A DNA stretch of 64,000 nt from Hyphococcus sp. (GCA_028281665.1 JANQJK010000008.1:212929-276928); one strand, 5' to 3'. Counted from the stretch's first letter, positions 8,398 through 15,499 are shown. The notes: generated by a model from the letters alone, not told the origin. Numbers and translations: made by a program.

Positions 8398-9639
8398 ATG
8401 ACTATTGAAACCAAGGCGAGTGACGCGTCCGTCGAGAGCTATGAAGTCCGCGGCGCCATGCGCGAGTTTCTGGGTGCGTTCGAGCAGTTCAAGGAGGCCA
8501 ATGACGCCCGGCTCGACGCGCTTGAGGAAAAGAAAACCGACGATGTGGTGCTGATCGAAAAGATCGACCGCATCAATGAGGCCGTGACCGAGCAAAAGCG
8601 ACAGGTCGACGCCCTGGCGCTGAAATCGAAACGCCCGGCGCTCCACGAAGGCGCGCCCGTCGCCCCGGATGAGCGCAAGGCCGCCTTTCAACGCTATATG
8701 CGCGCGGGCGACGCCAGCGCCGTTGCGGCGCTTGAACAAAAGTCGCTGAACGCCGGCACGGACGCCCAGGGCGGTTATCTCGCCCCGGAAGAAACGGCGC
8801 AGATCGTTGCACGGGCGGTGAAGGACATCTCGCCGATCCGGCAGATCGCGTCGATCCGCGAAATCGGTGCCAACGTCTTCCGCAAGCCGGTCTCCAATGG
8901 CGACGCCGCCACCGGCTGGGTCGGCGAAACCGGCGCGCGGCCCGAAACGACGGCGCCCACCATCACCGCCGTCGACTTTCCGACCATGGAACTCTACGCC
9001 ATGCCCGCCGCCACGCAGACGCTTCTTGACGACGCGGTGGTCGACATCGAGCAATGGCTCGCCGACGAGGTGCAGGGCGAATTTGCGATCCAGGAGTCCG
9101 CGGCTTTCGTGAATGGGGACGGCATCAACCAGCCGAAGGGCTTTCTCGACTATACGATTGCGGAAGAGTCTGTCCGCGCCGCCGGTCAGCTTGGCTATGT
9201 GGCGACCGGCGTCGATGGCGGCTTTCCGGCGTCGAACCCGTCCGACGTCCTGCTCGATCTCATATACACGCCGAAACAGGCGTTCCGCGCCAATGGCCGC
9301 TTCGTGCTCAACCGGTCCGTGCTCGGACAGTTGCGCAAGTTCAAGGACGCCGACGGCAATTATCTGTGGCAGCCCTCGGCTCAGGCGGGCGAGCCGGCGC
9401 GGCTTCTCGGCTATCCGGTCACGGAGGCCGAAGACATGCCCGATATCGCCCTTGGCAGTCATTCGATTGCGTTCGGCGATTTTCGGCGCGGCTATCTGAT
9501 TGTCGACCGGGTCGGCGTGCGCGTCCTGCGCGATCCGTACTCCGCCAAGCCCTTCGTTCTTTTCTATACGACGAAGCGCGTCGGCGGCGGCGTTCAGGAT
9601 TTCGACGCCGTCAAGTTCCTGAAGTTTTCAGTGAGTTAA
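8398..9639 (+). CDS. GTA g5: HK97-type major capsid protein
   Basis: 413 aa; the head shell subunit. An N-terminal coiled-coil delta domain (about residues 1-95, rich in E/K/Q) would be removed by the g4 protease. It is followed by the HK97 fold with typical segments AGTDAQGGYLAPEE, SPIRQIASIREIG, GWVGETGARPETTAPTITAV, MPAATQTLLDDAVVDIE and LLGYPVTEAEDMPDIA. ATG 8398 follows AAAAAGG-rich sequence and lies 1 base after the g4 stop. Likely the most strongly expressed gene of the cluster. Confidence 0.95.
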   Translation: MTIETKASDASVESYEVRGAMREFLGAFEQFKEANDARLDALEEKKTDDVVLIEKIDRINEAVTEQKRQVDALALKSKRPALHEGAPVAPDERKAAFQRYMRAGDASAVAALEQKSLNAGTDAQGGYLAPEETAQIVARAVKDISPIRQIASIREIGANVFRKPVSNGDAATGWVGETGARPETTAPTITAVDFPTMELYAMPAATQTLLDDAVVDIEQWLADEVQGEFAIQESAAFVNGDGINQPKGFLDYTIAEESVRAAGQLGYVATGVDGGFPASNPSDVLLDLIYTPKQAFRANGRFVLNRSVLGQLRKFKDADGNYLWQPSAQAGEPARLLGYPVTEAEDMPDIALGSHSIAFGDFRRGYLIVDRVGVRVLRDPYSAKPFVLFYTTKRVGGGVQDFDAVKFLKFSVS

Positions 9640-9646
9640 GCGCCAA

Positions 9647-9747
9647 TCCTCCCCCATTAATGGGGGAGGTGTCTGCGAAGCGGACGGAGGGGCGCTTTTT
9701 AAACCCCCTCCGGTCCTTCGGACCGCCTCCCCCGCAGGCGGGGGAGG
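9647..9747. repeat. Palindromic repeat (CCTCCCCC type) between g5 and g6
   Basis: Two hairpins, TCCTCCCCCATTAATGGGGGAGG (9647-9669) and CCTCCCCCGCAGGCGGGGGAGG (9726-9747), are linked by a segment with a third, CGGTCCTTCGGACCG. A related, shorter unit is at 11818-11876. Such structure could attenuate transcription between capsid and downstream genes. Confidence 0.88.
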
Positions 9748-9775
9748 GGCGCGACACCAAAAGGACGCAAAAAAA

Positions 9776-10321
9776 ATGTCCCTAACACTCATCGCCCCGG
9801 CTGCGGCCGAACCGGTGACGCTTGCTGAACTGAAAGAGCACATCCGCGTGACGGACGCATCGGAAGACGCGTTTATCGCCGGCGCGCTCGCCGCCGCCGT
9901 GCGCTCGATCGAGGCGCGCAGCGGCCTTGCCCTTTTGACCCAGGGCTGGCGCCTGGCGCTCGACGCGGCGCCGCAAGAGACGCTGCTCCTGCCCATCGCG
10001 CCGGTGCAGTCCGTGGATGCGGTGACGGTCTCCGCCGCGCCGGTCGATCCGTCCGTATACGAAGCAGCGCCCGGTTCGCCGGGACGGCTGCGCGTCGCCG
10101 CGCCCTGGCCGGCGCCCGCCCGCGCCATCGGCGATATCGCCATCGATTTTACCGCCGGCCATGCAACGCCCGCCGATACGCCGGGCCCGCTGAAACAGGC
10201 GGTGCTGATGCTTGCGGCGCATTTTTACGAAAACCGCGAATCCGCCGGCGAGGCCAGGGTCTATTCCGTGCCGCGCAGCGTCGACGCGCTGATCGCGCCC
10301 TATCGGGAGTTTCGACTGTGA
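9776..10321 (+). CDS. GTA g6: head-tail connector protein
   Basis: 181 aa. The opening segment PVTLAELKEHIRVTDASEDAF followed by ALAAAVRSIEARSGLALLTQGW is the signature of the phage gp6-like/YqbG head-tail connector family; it binds below the portal to form the adaptor ring. The C-terminal LKQAVLMLAAHFYENRES is also typical. ATG 9776 has AAGGA about 11 bases upstream. It overlaps g7 by four bases (GTGA), implying translational coupling. Confidence 0.9.
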   Translation: MSLTLIAPAAAEPVTLAELKEHIRVTDASEDAFIAGALAAAVRSIEARSGLALLTQGWRLALDAAPQETLLLPIAPVQSVDAVTVSAAPVDPSVYEAAPGSPGRLRVAAPWPAPARAIGDIAIDFTAGHATPADTPGPLKQAVLMLAAHFYENRESAGEARVYSVPRSVDALIAPYREFRL

Positions 10322-10635
10322 TCGGCGCCCTCAGAAACCGCATCGAGCTCTTGACCTTTACGCGCTTTGACGACGACGCCGGCGGCGGCGCAGTCGTCTG
10401 GCTGCCGGGCCCGGAAATCTGGGCCCAGGTGACGCGGCTTACCGCGACCCGCGATATCGCCGGCGACCGCACGCGGCGACTGAAACGCATCGCCGCGATC
10501 ATTCGCCATCGCAGCGATATCGCCCTCGGTCAGCAGGTGCGGTTCGACAATGACAATTACGAGGTCGTCAGTATCGAGAGCGACGATGGGCGCGCGCGCC
10601 GCATCACCCTGATCTGCGAGGAGGTCTCGCCATGA
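10318..10635 (+). CDS. GTA g7: head closure/head-tail adaptor protein
   Basis: 105 aa, GTG start overlapping the g6 stop as GTGA. The pattern IGALRNRIELLTF...WAQVTRLTATRDIAGDR, then ALGQQVRFDNDNYEVVSIE and ARRITLICEEV, belongs to the SPP1 gp16-like head-tail adaptor family, which seals the connector after DNA packaging. Normal length. Confidence 0.9.
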   Translation: MIGALRNRIELLTFTRFDDDAGGGAVVWLPGPEIWAQVTRLTATRDIAGDRTRRLKRIAAIIRHRSDIALGQQVRFDNDNYEVVSIESDDGRARRITLICEEVSP

Positions 10636-11039
10636 CCGATGCATCCCTTTCCTTGCAGAAGGCCGTCTATGCCTGGCTGATGGCCGATGCGGCGCTGAAG
10701 GCGGAAATCGGCGATCCGGCGCGCATCTATGACGACCCGCCGGTGGAGGCGGTGTTCCCGTATCTCACCCTCGGCGAGTCGAAGGCGCGGGCCCTTGCCG
10801 GCGTTGAGGGCGCCCTTGAGCACGAAGTCCGCCTGTACGCCTATTCGAAATATGCGGGCCGGCTGGAAATCAAGCGCATCATGGGCGCGGTCTACGACGC
10901 CCTGTACGACGCGCCGCTGCAACCCCAGGACCATCGGCTCGTCAGTCTACGGTTCATTTTCAACGACGCTTTCCGCCGCAATGACGGCGAGACCTATCAG
11001 GCCGTGTCGCGCTTTCGCGCGGTGACTGAGCCAGCGTAA
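10632..11039 (+). CDS. GTA g8: tail completion/terminator protein (DUF3168)
   Basis: 135 aa. DUF3168 features: ALQKAVYAWL-like N-terminus (SLQKAVYAWLMADAALKAEI), the DPPVEAVFPYLTLGES core, then HEVRLYAYSKYAGRLEIKRI. RcGTA gp8 equivalents cap the tail tube where it meets the head. It overlaps g7 by ATGA. It ends the tight g6-g8 group; a palindromic repeat separates it from g9. Confidence 0.9.
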   Translation: MTDASLSLQKAVYAWLMADAALKAEIGDPARIYDDPPVEAVFPYLTLGESKARALAGVEGALEHEVRLYAYSKYAGRLEIKRIMGAVYDALYDAPLQPQDHRLVSLRFIFNDAFRRNDGETYQAVSRFRAVTEPA

Positions 11040-11066
11040 TGCCGATGACCTGCTTGTCCCTTTATC

Positions 11067-11180
11067 CATTCATTCCCGCGTCCTTCGGGACGCAAAATTC
11101 CCTTCACCCTGAGGGCTGCGCAGCAGCGTCCGGAAGGACGAAGGGAATTTTGCTCCTCAGGATGAAGGCGGGAGTGAATG
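11067..11180. repeat. Palindromic repeat R1 (CCTCAGGATGAAGG family) between g8 and g9
   Basis: Outer inverted arms CATTCATTCCCGC (11067-11079) and GCGGGAGTGAATG (11168-11180) enclose nested arms CGTCCTTCGGGACGCAAAAT...CTCCTCAGGATGAAGG. In reverse complement it aligns along nearly its full length with the two copies at 40847-40943 and 41280-41379, so it is one family in the opposite orientation. Confidence 0.9.
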
Positions 11181-11203
11181 AGTTGACACTAAGGAGTTAA
11201 ACG

Positions 11204-11626
11204 ATGCCCGCACAACGCGGCAAGGATTTATTGCTGAAAATCGGCGACGGCGGCGCGCCGGAAACATTTACGACCATTGGCGGCCTGCGCACGCGCACGC
11301 TGTCGCTGAACGCGCAGACCGTCGACGTCACCCATGCGAATTCCGTGGGCGGCTGGCGGGAACTTCTCGCCGGCGCCGGCGTCAAACAGGCGTCGGTTTC
11401 CGGCGCCGGCGTCTTCCTCAACGAAGCGGCGGCGGAAACGGCGCGGGCGGCGTTTTTCAACGGCGATATCGTCAACTGGCAGGTGATTGTCCCCGGTTTC
11501 GGAACCATCGAAGGCCCGTTCCAGATCGGCAATCTCGACTATGCGGGCGACTTCGATGCGGAAGCGACCGTGTCCCTGGCGCTTGAGTCCGCGGGGCAGC
11601 TGGCCTTTACGGCGGCGGCGCCGTGA
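11204..11626 (+). CDS. GTA g9: major tail tube protein (TP901-1 family)
   Basis: 140 aa. N-terminal AQRGKDLLLKIGDGGAPETFTTIGGLRTRTLSLN, then VDVTHANSVGGWRELLAGAG, match the TP901-1 major tail protein family that polymerises into the tail tube. AAGGAG lies 8 bases before ATG 11204. Despite the siphovirus-like fold, the GTA tail built by these proteins is short. Upstream and downstream gaps each hold palindromic repeats. Confidence 0.92.
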   Translation: MPAQRGKDLLLKIGDGGAPETFTTIGGLRTRTLSLNAQTVDVTHANSVGGWRELLAGAGVKQASVSGAGVFLNEAAAETARAAFFNGDIVNWQVIVPGFGTIEGPFQIGNLDYAGDFDAEATVSLALESAGQLAFTAAAP

Positions 11627-11650
11627 TGAAAGACCTGCTTCCGAATTTTC

Positions 11651-11737
11651 TCCGCTCATCCCGGCGAAAGCCGGGATCTCGCGCGGCAAGTGCGGCGCGT
11701 GTCTCCGGAGATTCCGGCTTTCGCCGGAATGAGCGGA
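11651..11737. repeat. Palindromic repeat (PGESRDP type) after g9
   Basis: Outer arms TCCGCTCAT and ATGAGCGGA; inner arms CCCGGCGAAAGCCGGGA and TTCCGGCTTTCGCCGGAA. Same family as the element inside the prohead protease at 7672-7731. Confidence 0.88.
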
Positions 11738-11765
11738 AAATGAGAACATTGGCGGGCGCCGAGTG

Positions 11766-11894
11766 ATGCATCCCGTCAGCATAATGATCATGGGCGCGCC
11801 GGTTTTCGGCGCGCTTGTCCCCTCCGTCTCAGCCTTCGGCTTCGACACCTCCCCCGCAAGCGGGGGAGGAGAGGGCGCGGCGGCGATTGTATGA
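11766..11894 (+). other. Small ORF made by duplication of the g10 start, coupled to g10
   Basis: An ATG at 11766 opens 42 codons starting MHPVSIMIMG, nearly the same as the g10 start NPVSIMING, then reads through a palindromic repeat and stops at TGA 11892-11894, overlapping the g10 ATG (ATGA). It is probably the original g10 start, cut off by the repeat insertion and now acting as a translated leader. No function is expected for the peptide itself. Confidence 0.5.
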
Positions 11895-11922
11895 CCATGA
11901 CCAATCCCGTCAGCATAATGAT
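11770..11922. repeat. 19-bp direct repeat flanking a palindromic repeat at the g10 start
   Basis: ATCCCGTCAGCATAATGAT occurs at 11770-11788 and again, identical, at 11904-11922. The 115 bases between hold a GCGCGCCG/CGGCGCGC hairpin and a CCTCCCCCGCAAGCGGGGGAGG palindrome (11818-11876 unit). This looks like an insertion with target duplication. Confidence 0.8.
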
Positions 11923-12217
11923 TAATGGCGAGACACACCCCTTGCGGCTCACTCTCGGCGCCCTTGCGGAAATCGAAGAGGCGCTGGGCGGCGATATGGA
12001 AAGCCTGAAGTCACGCCTCGCCAATCCCCGCATCGGCGATCTGTTGCTTATCCTGAATGCGCTTCTGCGCGGGGGCGGCGTCAGCCTGTCCCTCGAAGCG
12101 TTGAAGGCCGCGGATGTGGATCTCGCCGCGGCGACGGTCGCGATTGCCGAAGCGTTTCGCGCGCTGGAGGCGCCGGGAAAGCCGCCGGCGCCGCCGGCCT
12201 CATCGGGGGCGGCGTAG
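11891..12217 (+). CDS. GTA g10: tail assembly protein (GTA_gp10 family)
   Basis: 108 aa; core PVSIMINGETHPLRLTLGALAEIEEALGG, LANPRIGDLLLILNALLRGGG and AADVDLAAATVAIAEAF match the GTA gp10 family found only in GTA-type clusters. It stands before the tape measure gene where phages carry tail chaperones (lambda G). Near its end the codons CCG GGA AAG form a slippery heptamer; ribosomes that slip back one base there would make a 169-aa fusion with g10.1. The start region is duplicated upstream (see 11766-11922). A second in-frame ATG at 11897 is an alternative start. Confidence 0.85.
   Translation: MTMTNPVSIMINGETHPLRLTLGALAEIEEALGGDMESLKSRLANPRIGDLLLILNALLRGGGVSLSLEALKAADVDLAAATVAIAEAFRALEAPGKPPAPPASSGAA
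12175..12214 (+). promoter_or_regulatory. Candidate -1 ribosomal frameshift signal joining g10 to g10.1
   Basis: G GGA AAG (12175-12181) is in the exact X XXY YYZ phase of the g10 frame. It is the same heptamer that phage lambda uses between G and T. Seven bases after it begins a 7-bp GC-only stem, CGCCGCC (12189-12195) with GGCGGCG (12208-12214). A Shine-Dalgarno-like GGAGG (12166-12170) lies just upstream. Slipping back one base enters the g10.1 frame, which has no start codon of its own. Confidence 0.7.
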
Positions 12218-12399
12218 AAAAGTGGCGCGCGTGGTTTTCCTTCGCCGTCCTGCGGCTCGGGCTCTCCCCGGACGCGTTCTGGTCGCTGCGCCCCGCCGAG
12301 TGGCGGTGGCTGCTCGACGCGGCTCTTGGCGGCGCCGACGCGCTGGACGGCGCCGCGCTCAAATCCCTCATCCATCAGTATCCGGATAAAACCCTATGA
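12181..12399 (+). CDS. GTA g10.1: tail assembly chaperone, expressed as -1 frameshift extension of g10
   Basis: In the -1 frame the codons after the slip site read AAGAAGLIGGGVEKWRAWFS, then FAVLRLGLSPDAFWSLRPAE and WRWLLDAALGGADALD, ending in TGA at 12397-12399. The F(A/G)VLRLxPxxFW...P.E segment is the signature of the small GTA tail-chaperone family (rcc01693-like, g10.1). No ATG, GTG or TTG occurs in this frame anywhere from 12001 to the stop, so independent initiation is unlikely. The stop overlaps the g11 ATG (ATGA), showing the frame is real. With g10 it gives a G/GT-like pair. The coordinates given are the extension only. Confidence 0.8.
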   Translation, partial: AAGAAGLIGGGVEKWRAWFSFAVLRLGLSPDAFWSLRPAEWRWLLDAALGGADALDGAALKSLIHQYPDKTL

Positions 12400-12941
12400 C
12401 CGATCGCGTGAACATTACCTATGACGCCGGCGGCCTTGCCGGCGGTCTTGGCGCCGCCGGGGCCGAGATCGAGCGCATCGCCCGCGACCAGATCGCGCCG
12501 GCGGCGGAGCTGATCGAAGATGCGTTCGCCGTGGCGGCGGTGTCGATCCAGTCGAACCTCGCCCGCGCCGCGGAACGGGGCGAGCTGTCGCTCAAAAAAC
12601 TGACCCGCGCGCTCACGCAGGATTTGCGCCGCTTCGCCATCGACAGCCTCGTCCGCCGCCCCATCGAAAATCTCATCACCAATGCGCTGACGGCGCCCTT
12701 CGGCGGCGGCCGCGCCGCGGGCGGGCCCGTGGCGGCGGGGCAGCGTTACCTCGTCGGCGAACGGGGGCCGGAGTTTTTCACCCCCTCCGTCAACGGCGCC
12801 GTCTCGCCCATGGGCCCGGCGCCGGTCTCCGTCAATATTCATCTTCCCGGCGTTCAGGATGCGGAGAGTTTTCGCCGCTCCGAAACGCAGATCGCCGCCG
12901 CGCTGGCGAGAGCCGTGGGGCGGGGCAGCCGCAATCTCTGA
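12396..12941 (+). CDS. GTA g11: tail tape measure protein
   Basis: 181 aa, very short for a tape measure as expected for the stubby GTA tail. The N-terminus is Gly/Ala-rich; the middle (LKKLTRALTQDLRRFAIDSLV) and C-terminus (GRAAGGPVAAGQRYLVGERGPEFFTPS) match the end of phage tape measure proteins, where RYLVGERGPE is diagnostic. It overlaps the g10.1 stop by ATGA. The length of this protein sets the tail length in phages. Confidence 0.9.
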   Translation: MTDRVNITYDAGGLAGGLGAAGAEIERIARDQIAPAAELIEDAFAVAAVSIQSNLARAAERGELSLKKLTRALTQDLRRFAIDSLVRRPIENLITNALTAPFGGGRAAGGPVAAGQRYLVGERGPEFFTPSVNGAVSPMGPAPVSVNIHLPGVQDAESFRRSETQIAAALARAVGRGSRNL

Positions 12942-12970
12942 CCCCGCGGAAAGTTGTCGAGTAAAAATCC

Positions 12971-13603
12971 ATGTCCTTTCACGAAGTCCTTTTTCCCGTC
13001 GACATCTCGCTGAACTCCGAAGGCGGGCCCATGCGCAAGACAGATATTGTCGCGCTGGTTTCCGGCCATGAGGAGCGCAACTCCCCATGGGCGGGCTCGC
13101 GGCGGCGGTTCAACGCCGGCTACGGCGTCAAATCCATCGACGACATTGAAGACGTCATCGCGTTTTTCGAGGCGCGTCACGGCCGGCTTTGCGGGTTCCG
13201 CTTTCGCGATCCGTTTGACTATAAAAGCTGCCGCATCGCAGAAACCCCCGGCGCCGAAGACCAGTTTCTCGGAACCGGCGACGGCGCGGCGAGCGACTTT
13301 CAACTGGTCAAACGATACGATTCCGGCGGCGCGTCCTACGCGCGCGATATCAAAAAACCCGTCTCCGGCTCGGTTCTCATCGCCCTTGACGGCGCGGCGC
13401 AGACCATCGGCGCGGACTTTACCGTTGACGACGCCGCCGGCCGCGTCTCGTTCACGGCGCCGCCGGGCGCGGGCGTTTCCGTCACCGCCGGTTTCCTGTT
13501 CGATACGCCGGTTCGTTTCGATGCGGACGAATTGCGCATCAACCTTGCGGCGTTCAAGGCCGGCGATATTCCGTCGATCCCGCTGATCGAGGTGCTCGTC
13601 TGA
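12971..13603 (+). CDS. GTA g12: distal tail protein (DUF2460)
   Basis: 210 aa. FHEVLFPVDISLNSEGGPMRKTDIV, SGHEERNSPWAGSRRRFNAGYG and FFEARHGRLCGFRFRDPFDYKS are the signature of DUF2460 (TIGR02217), the GTA distal tail protein at the tail tip. ATG 12971 lies 29 bases after g11. The stop overlaps the g13 start by one base. Confidence 0.93.
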   Translation: MSFHEVLFPVDISLNSEGGPMRKTDIVALVSGHEERNSPWAGSRRRFNAGYGVKSIDDIEDVIAFFEARHGRLCGFRFRDPFDYKSCRIAETPGAEDQFLGTGDGAASDFQLVKRYDSGGASYARDIKKPVSGSVLIALDGAAQTIGADFTVDDAAGRVSFTAPPGAGVSVTAGFLFDTPVRFDADELRINLAAFKAGDIPSIPLIEVLV

Positions 13604-14478
13604 TGCGCAGCCTCGACCCTGACCTTCAGGCCCATCTTGACGCCGGCGCGACGACGCTCGCCACGTGCTGGCGCATTACGCGGAGCGACGGCGCAGCGCT
13701 CGGCTTCACCGATCACGACCGGGCCCTCACCTTCGACGGAACGACCTTTTCGCCGGAGAGCGGCGCGACCGGTTCGGCCCTCGCCTCCAGCGCCGATCTC
13801 GCCGTCGACAACAGCGACATCGAGGGCGCCCTTGACGATGCGGCGCTCTCCGCCGTCGATCTCGCCGCGGGCCGTTATGACGGCGCCGCGGTTGAAGTTT
13901 TCCGGGTCAACTGGACAGCGCCGGACCAGCGCGTGCTCATGAAGAAAGGGGTTATCGGCGAAATCTCCCGCGCAGGAGACGCCTTCAGGGCGGAACTGCG
14001 CGGGCTTTCCTCCGCGCTCGATCAGCCCGTGGGCCGGGTCTTTCAGCGTTTGTGCGACGTGAATCTGGGCTCGGCGAAATGCGGCGTCGATCTCAGCGAT
14101 CCGGCGTTTATGGCGACGGGCGCCGTGACGTCCTTGCGCGACGATCAGAGTTTCATCGCGTCCGGGTTCGCCGGCTTTAACGACAGTTGGTTCGCCCACG
14201 GAGTACTGACCTGGGTGACAGGCGCAAACGCCGGCGCGGCCGCGCACATCAAGTCGCAGACGGCCTCCGGCGCGGTGGCTCTGTGGCTGCCGGCGGGCGC
14301 CGCCGTTGCAATCGGCGATCAGTTCACTGCAACAGCCGGCTGCGACAAACGTTTCGCAACCTGCCGCGACAAATTTTCAAACGCCGTCAATTTCCGCGGC
14401 TTTCACCTGATGCCCGGCAACGATTTTGCGGTGTCCTATCCGCTGCGCGGCGAAAGGAACGACGGGGGGAAACGGTAA
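13603..14478 (+). CDS. GTA g13: baseplate hub protein (DUF2163), with a replaced or duplicated 3' end
   Basis: 291 aa. DUF2163/TIGR02218 features: LQAHLDAGATTLATCWRITR, LGFTDHDRALTFDGTTF, DLAAGRYDGAAVEVFRVNW and a C-terminal Cys-rich segment (GCDKRFATCRDKF) with FRGFHLMPGNDF. The four cysteines of this family (here CDV..KCGV, GCDK..TCRDKF) bind an iron-sulfur cluster in RcGTA by structure, as I recall. Its last 15 or so codons recur 1 kb later, next to g14, where the copy ends in an ATGA overlap with g14. The ancestral g13 therefore probably ended there. Confidence 0.92.
   Translation: MRSLDPDLQAHLDAGATTLATCWRITRSDGAALGFTDHDRALTFDGTTFSPESGATGSALASSADLAVDNSDIEGALDDAALSAVDLAAGRYDGAAVEVFRVNWTAPDQRVLMKKGVIGEISRAGDAFRAELRGLSSALDQPVGRVFQRLCDVNLGSAKCGVDLSDPAFMATGAVTSLRDDQSFIASGFAGFNDSWFAHGVLTWVTGANAGAAAHIKSQTASGAVALWLPAGAAVAIGDQFTATAGCDKRFATCRDKFSNAVNFRGFHLMPGNDFAVSYPLRGERNDGGKR
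14422..14475 (+). repeat. Duplicated g13 end, copy A (in g13)
   Basis: Encodes DFAVSYPLRGERNDGGK. It aligns with 15441-15494; over the 43 bases from GTGTCC, 34 match, and most mismatches are third-codon changes. Confidence 0.8.
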
Positions 14479-14501
14479 GGCAAACCCGAAGGAGAACGAC
14501 G

Positions 14502-15041
14502 ATGGTAAAGAGTAACGAGTTTACGGCGAGCAGTCTCGCTTTGGCTGTAAAGAAAGCGACTGCCGCCTATGATCGCCGACGCGGCTTTGAAAGAAAAAAC
14601 GTTTGCGGTGATCTGGCATTTGAATTTGCGGATGCAAAGCGGACAGCCGGATCGCTACTGGACGATGTTGAGCGGATGCGACGCGACGCTGAGGCGCTGG
14701 AAGAATCGGCGCGCCGCAGCGCCCGCCGCGCGGCAGTTAACGCCGCGATCGCAGCAGCTGTCGGGTTTGGTACAGCTGCGCGTGCGCTTCGGATAATCGC
14801 GCGTTGGCGCTTCAGAGATCTCGATCGGCGCGATTTGATCAGTCTCGTTCCAGTCGTTGGCGGCGGCGTTGCCGCCGCGTTGGATGCACTGGCCGCGATT
14901 AATGACATCCAGGAAGCAAGACGACTTTTGCGTCGCGCTGAGCAGGCTGAGAGGAGCGCAGACGATCTCGGCGACGATATACTGCGTCTTGCTGACGAGT
15001 ACCGTCGCGCCGGCTGCGGTCGTGATCGCGGGACAAGCTGA
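14502..15041 (+). CDS. Hypothetical protein with coiled coil and two hydrophobic segments (cassette gene)
   Basis: 179 aa, unrecognised. AAGGAG (14489-14494) lies 7 bases before ATG 14502; the frame is open upstream into g13 but the RBS and composition fix the start here. The N-terminal third is mixed; residues about 50-72 (LLDDVERMRRDAEALEESAR) look like a helix or coil; then come Ala/Gly-rich hydrophobic stretches AAVNAAIAAAVGFGTAA and LISLVPVVGGGVAAALDALAA, and a charged amphipathic C-terminus (RRLLRRAEQAERSADDLGDD). The hairpin-like hydrophobic region could insert in membranes. Lower G+C than its GTA neighbours. Its coding strand matches the GTA operon, so it would be transcribed with it. 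Confidence 0.7.
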   Translation: MVKSNEFTASSLALAVKKATAAYDRRRGFERKNVCGDLAFEFADAKRTAGSLLDDVERMRRDAEALEESARRSARRAAVNAAIAAAVGFGTAARALRIIARWRFRDLDRRDLISLVPVVGGGVAAALDALAAINDIQEARRLLRRAEQAERSADDLGDDILRLADEYRRAGCGRDRGTS

Positions 15042-15050
15042 ATGAATCGC

Positions 15051-15347
15051 TTAATCCGCGAGCCAGCCTGCAACGATGTCGCGCAGGAAAAATACCTCGA
15101 TTGCGGCAATCGCCAGCATCAGGCCGACACCGATGGCGAGCGCGCCCGCAGGCCTTGGCCGCAACGTGCCGGCGATAGCCCAAAACGCCAGACCGATAAG
15201 TACAATCGCAGCAGTGATTGTCGCGGCGACATAAGTGAGGTTAATCCAGAATACGTTGGATACAGCTCTGTCAGCGGCGGTATAGTAGATGATCCAGAGA
15301 AACCACGCCCAGGAAACGATAAGCATTGTATTGCTAAAGCGCTTCAT
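15051..15347 (-). CDS. Small multi-pass membrane protein (cassette gene)
   Basis: 98 aa, unrecognised. Three or four predicted membrane segments: MLIVSWAWFLWIIYYTA, then LTYVAATITAAIVLIGLAFW, then GALAIGVGLMLAIAAIEVFF. It faces the preceding gene tail to tail with only 9 bases between stops, and is antisense to GTA transcription, so it needs its own promoter to the right, at about 15350-15430. Its AT-richer sequence fits the neighbouring cassette gene rather than the GTA. The RBS is weak (GAGAC). A role as immunity or accessory protein to the convergent gene is only a guess. Confidence 0.6.
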   Translation of the reverse strand: MKRFSNTMLIVSWAWFLWIIYYTAADRAVSNVFWINLTYVAATITAAIVLIGLAFWAIAGTLRPRPAGALAIGVGLMLAIAAIEVFFLRDIVAGWLAD

Positions 15348-15440
15348 TGCGGCGGTCTCGGCATTGATCCAACTTTGCGGCGTTACGCATCAACTCTAAG
15401 CGCAGCACTACGTCCGCGCAACCGATTGCGCTGGTGCATT

Positions 15441-15494
15441 GGTTTTGTCGCAGTCTCCGATCCCTTACGCGGCGAAAGAAACGATGGCGGGAAG
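15441..15494 (+). repeat. Duplicated g13 end, copy B (next to g14)
   Basis: Encodes GFVAVSDPLRGERNDGGK, then LT and a TGA that overlaps the g14 ATG (ATGA at 15500-15503). This looks like the ancestral g13/g14 junction, now cut off from the rest of g13. Confidence 0.8.
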
Positions 15495-15499
15495 CTGAC

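Larger units (their letters stand above)
14476..15440. mobile_element. Candidate two-gene cassette inserted between GTA g13 and g14
   Basis: GTA clusters normally run g13 straight into g14. Here about 1 kb intervenes, holding one plus-strand and one minus-strand gene in convergent order, bounded by two copies of the g13 3' end. Base composition differs: the 60-base lines starting 14581 and 15241 each have 27 G+C, against 46 for the line starting 14221. No transposase or integrase is present, so movement by homologous recombination between GTA clusters, or by an integrase acting in trans, is inferred. Confidence 0.6.

Noticed and set aside
14187..14501. Longer start for the cassette gene at 14187
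   Set aside because: It would overlap most of the g13 end in another frame; AAGGAG before ATG 14502 and the change in composition fix the later start.
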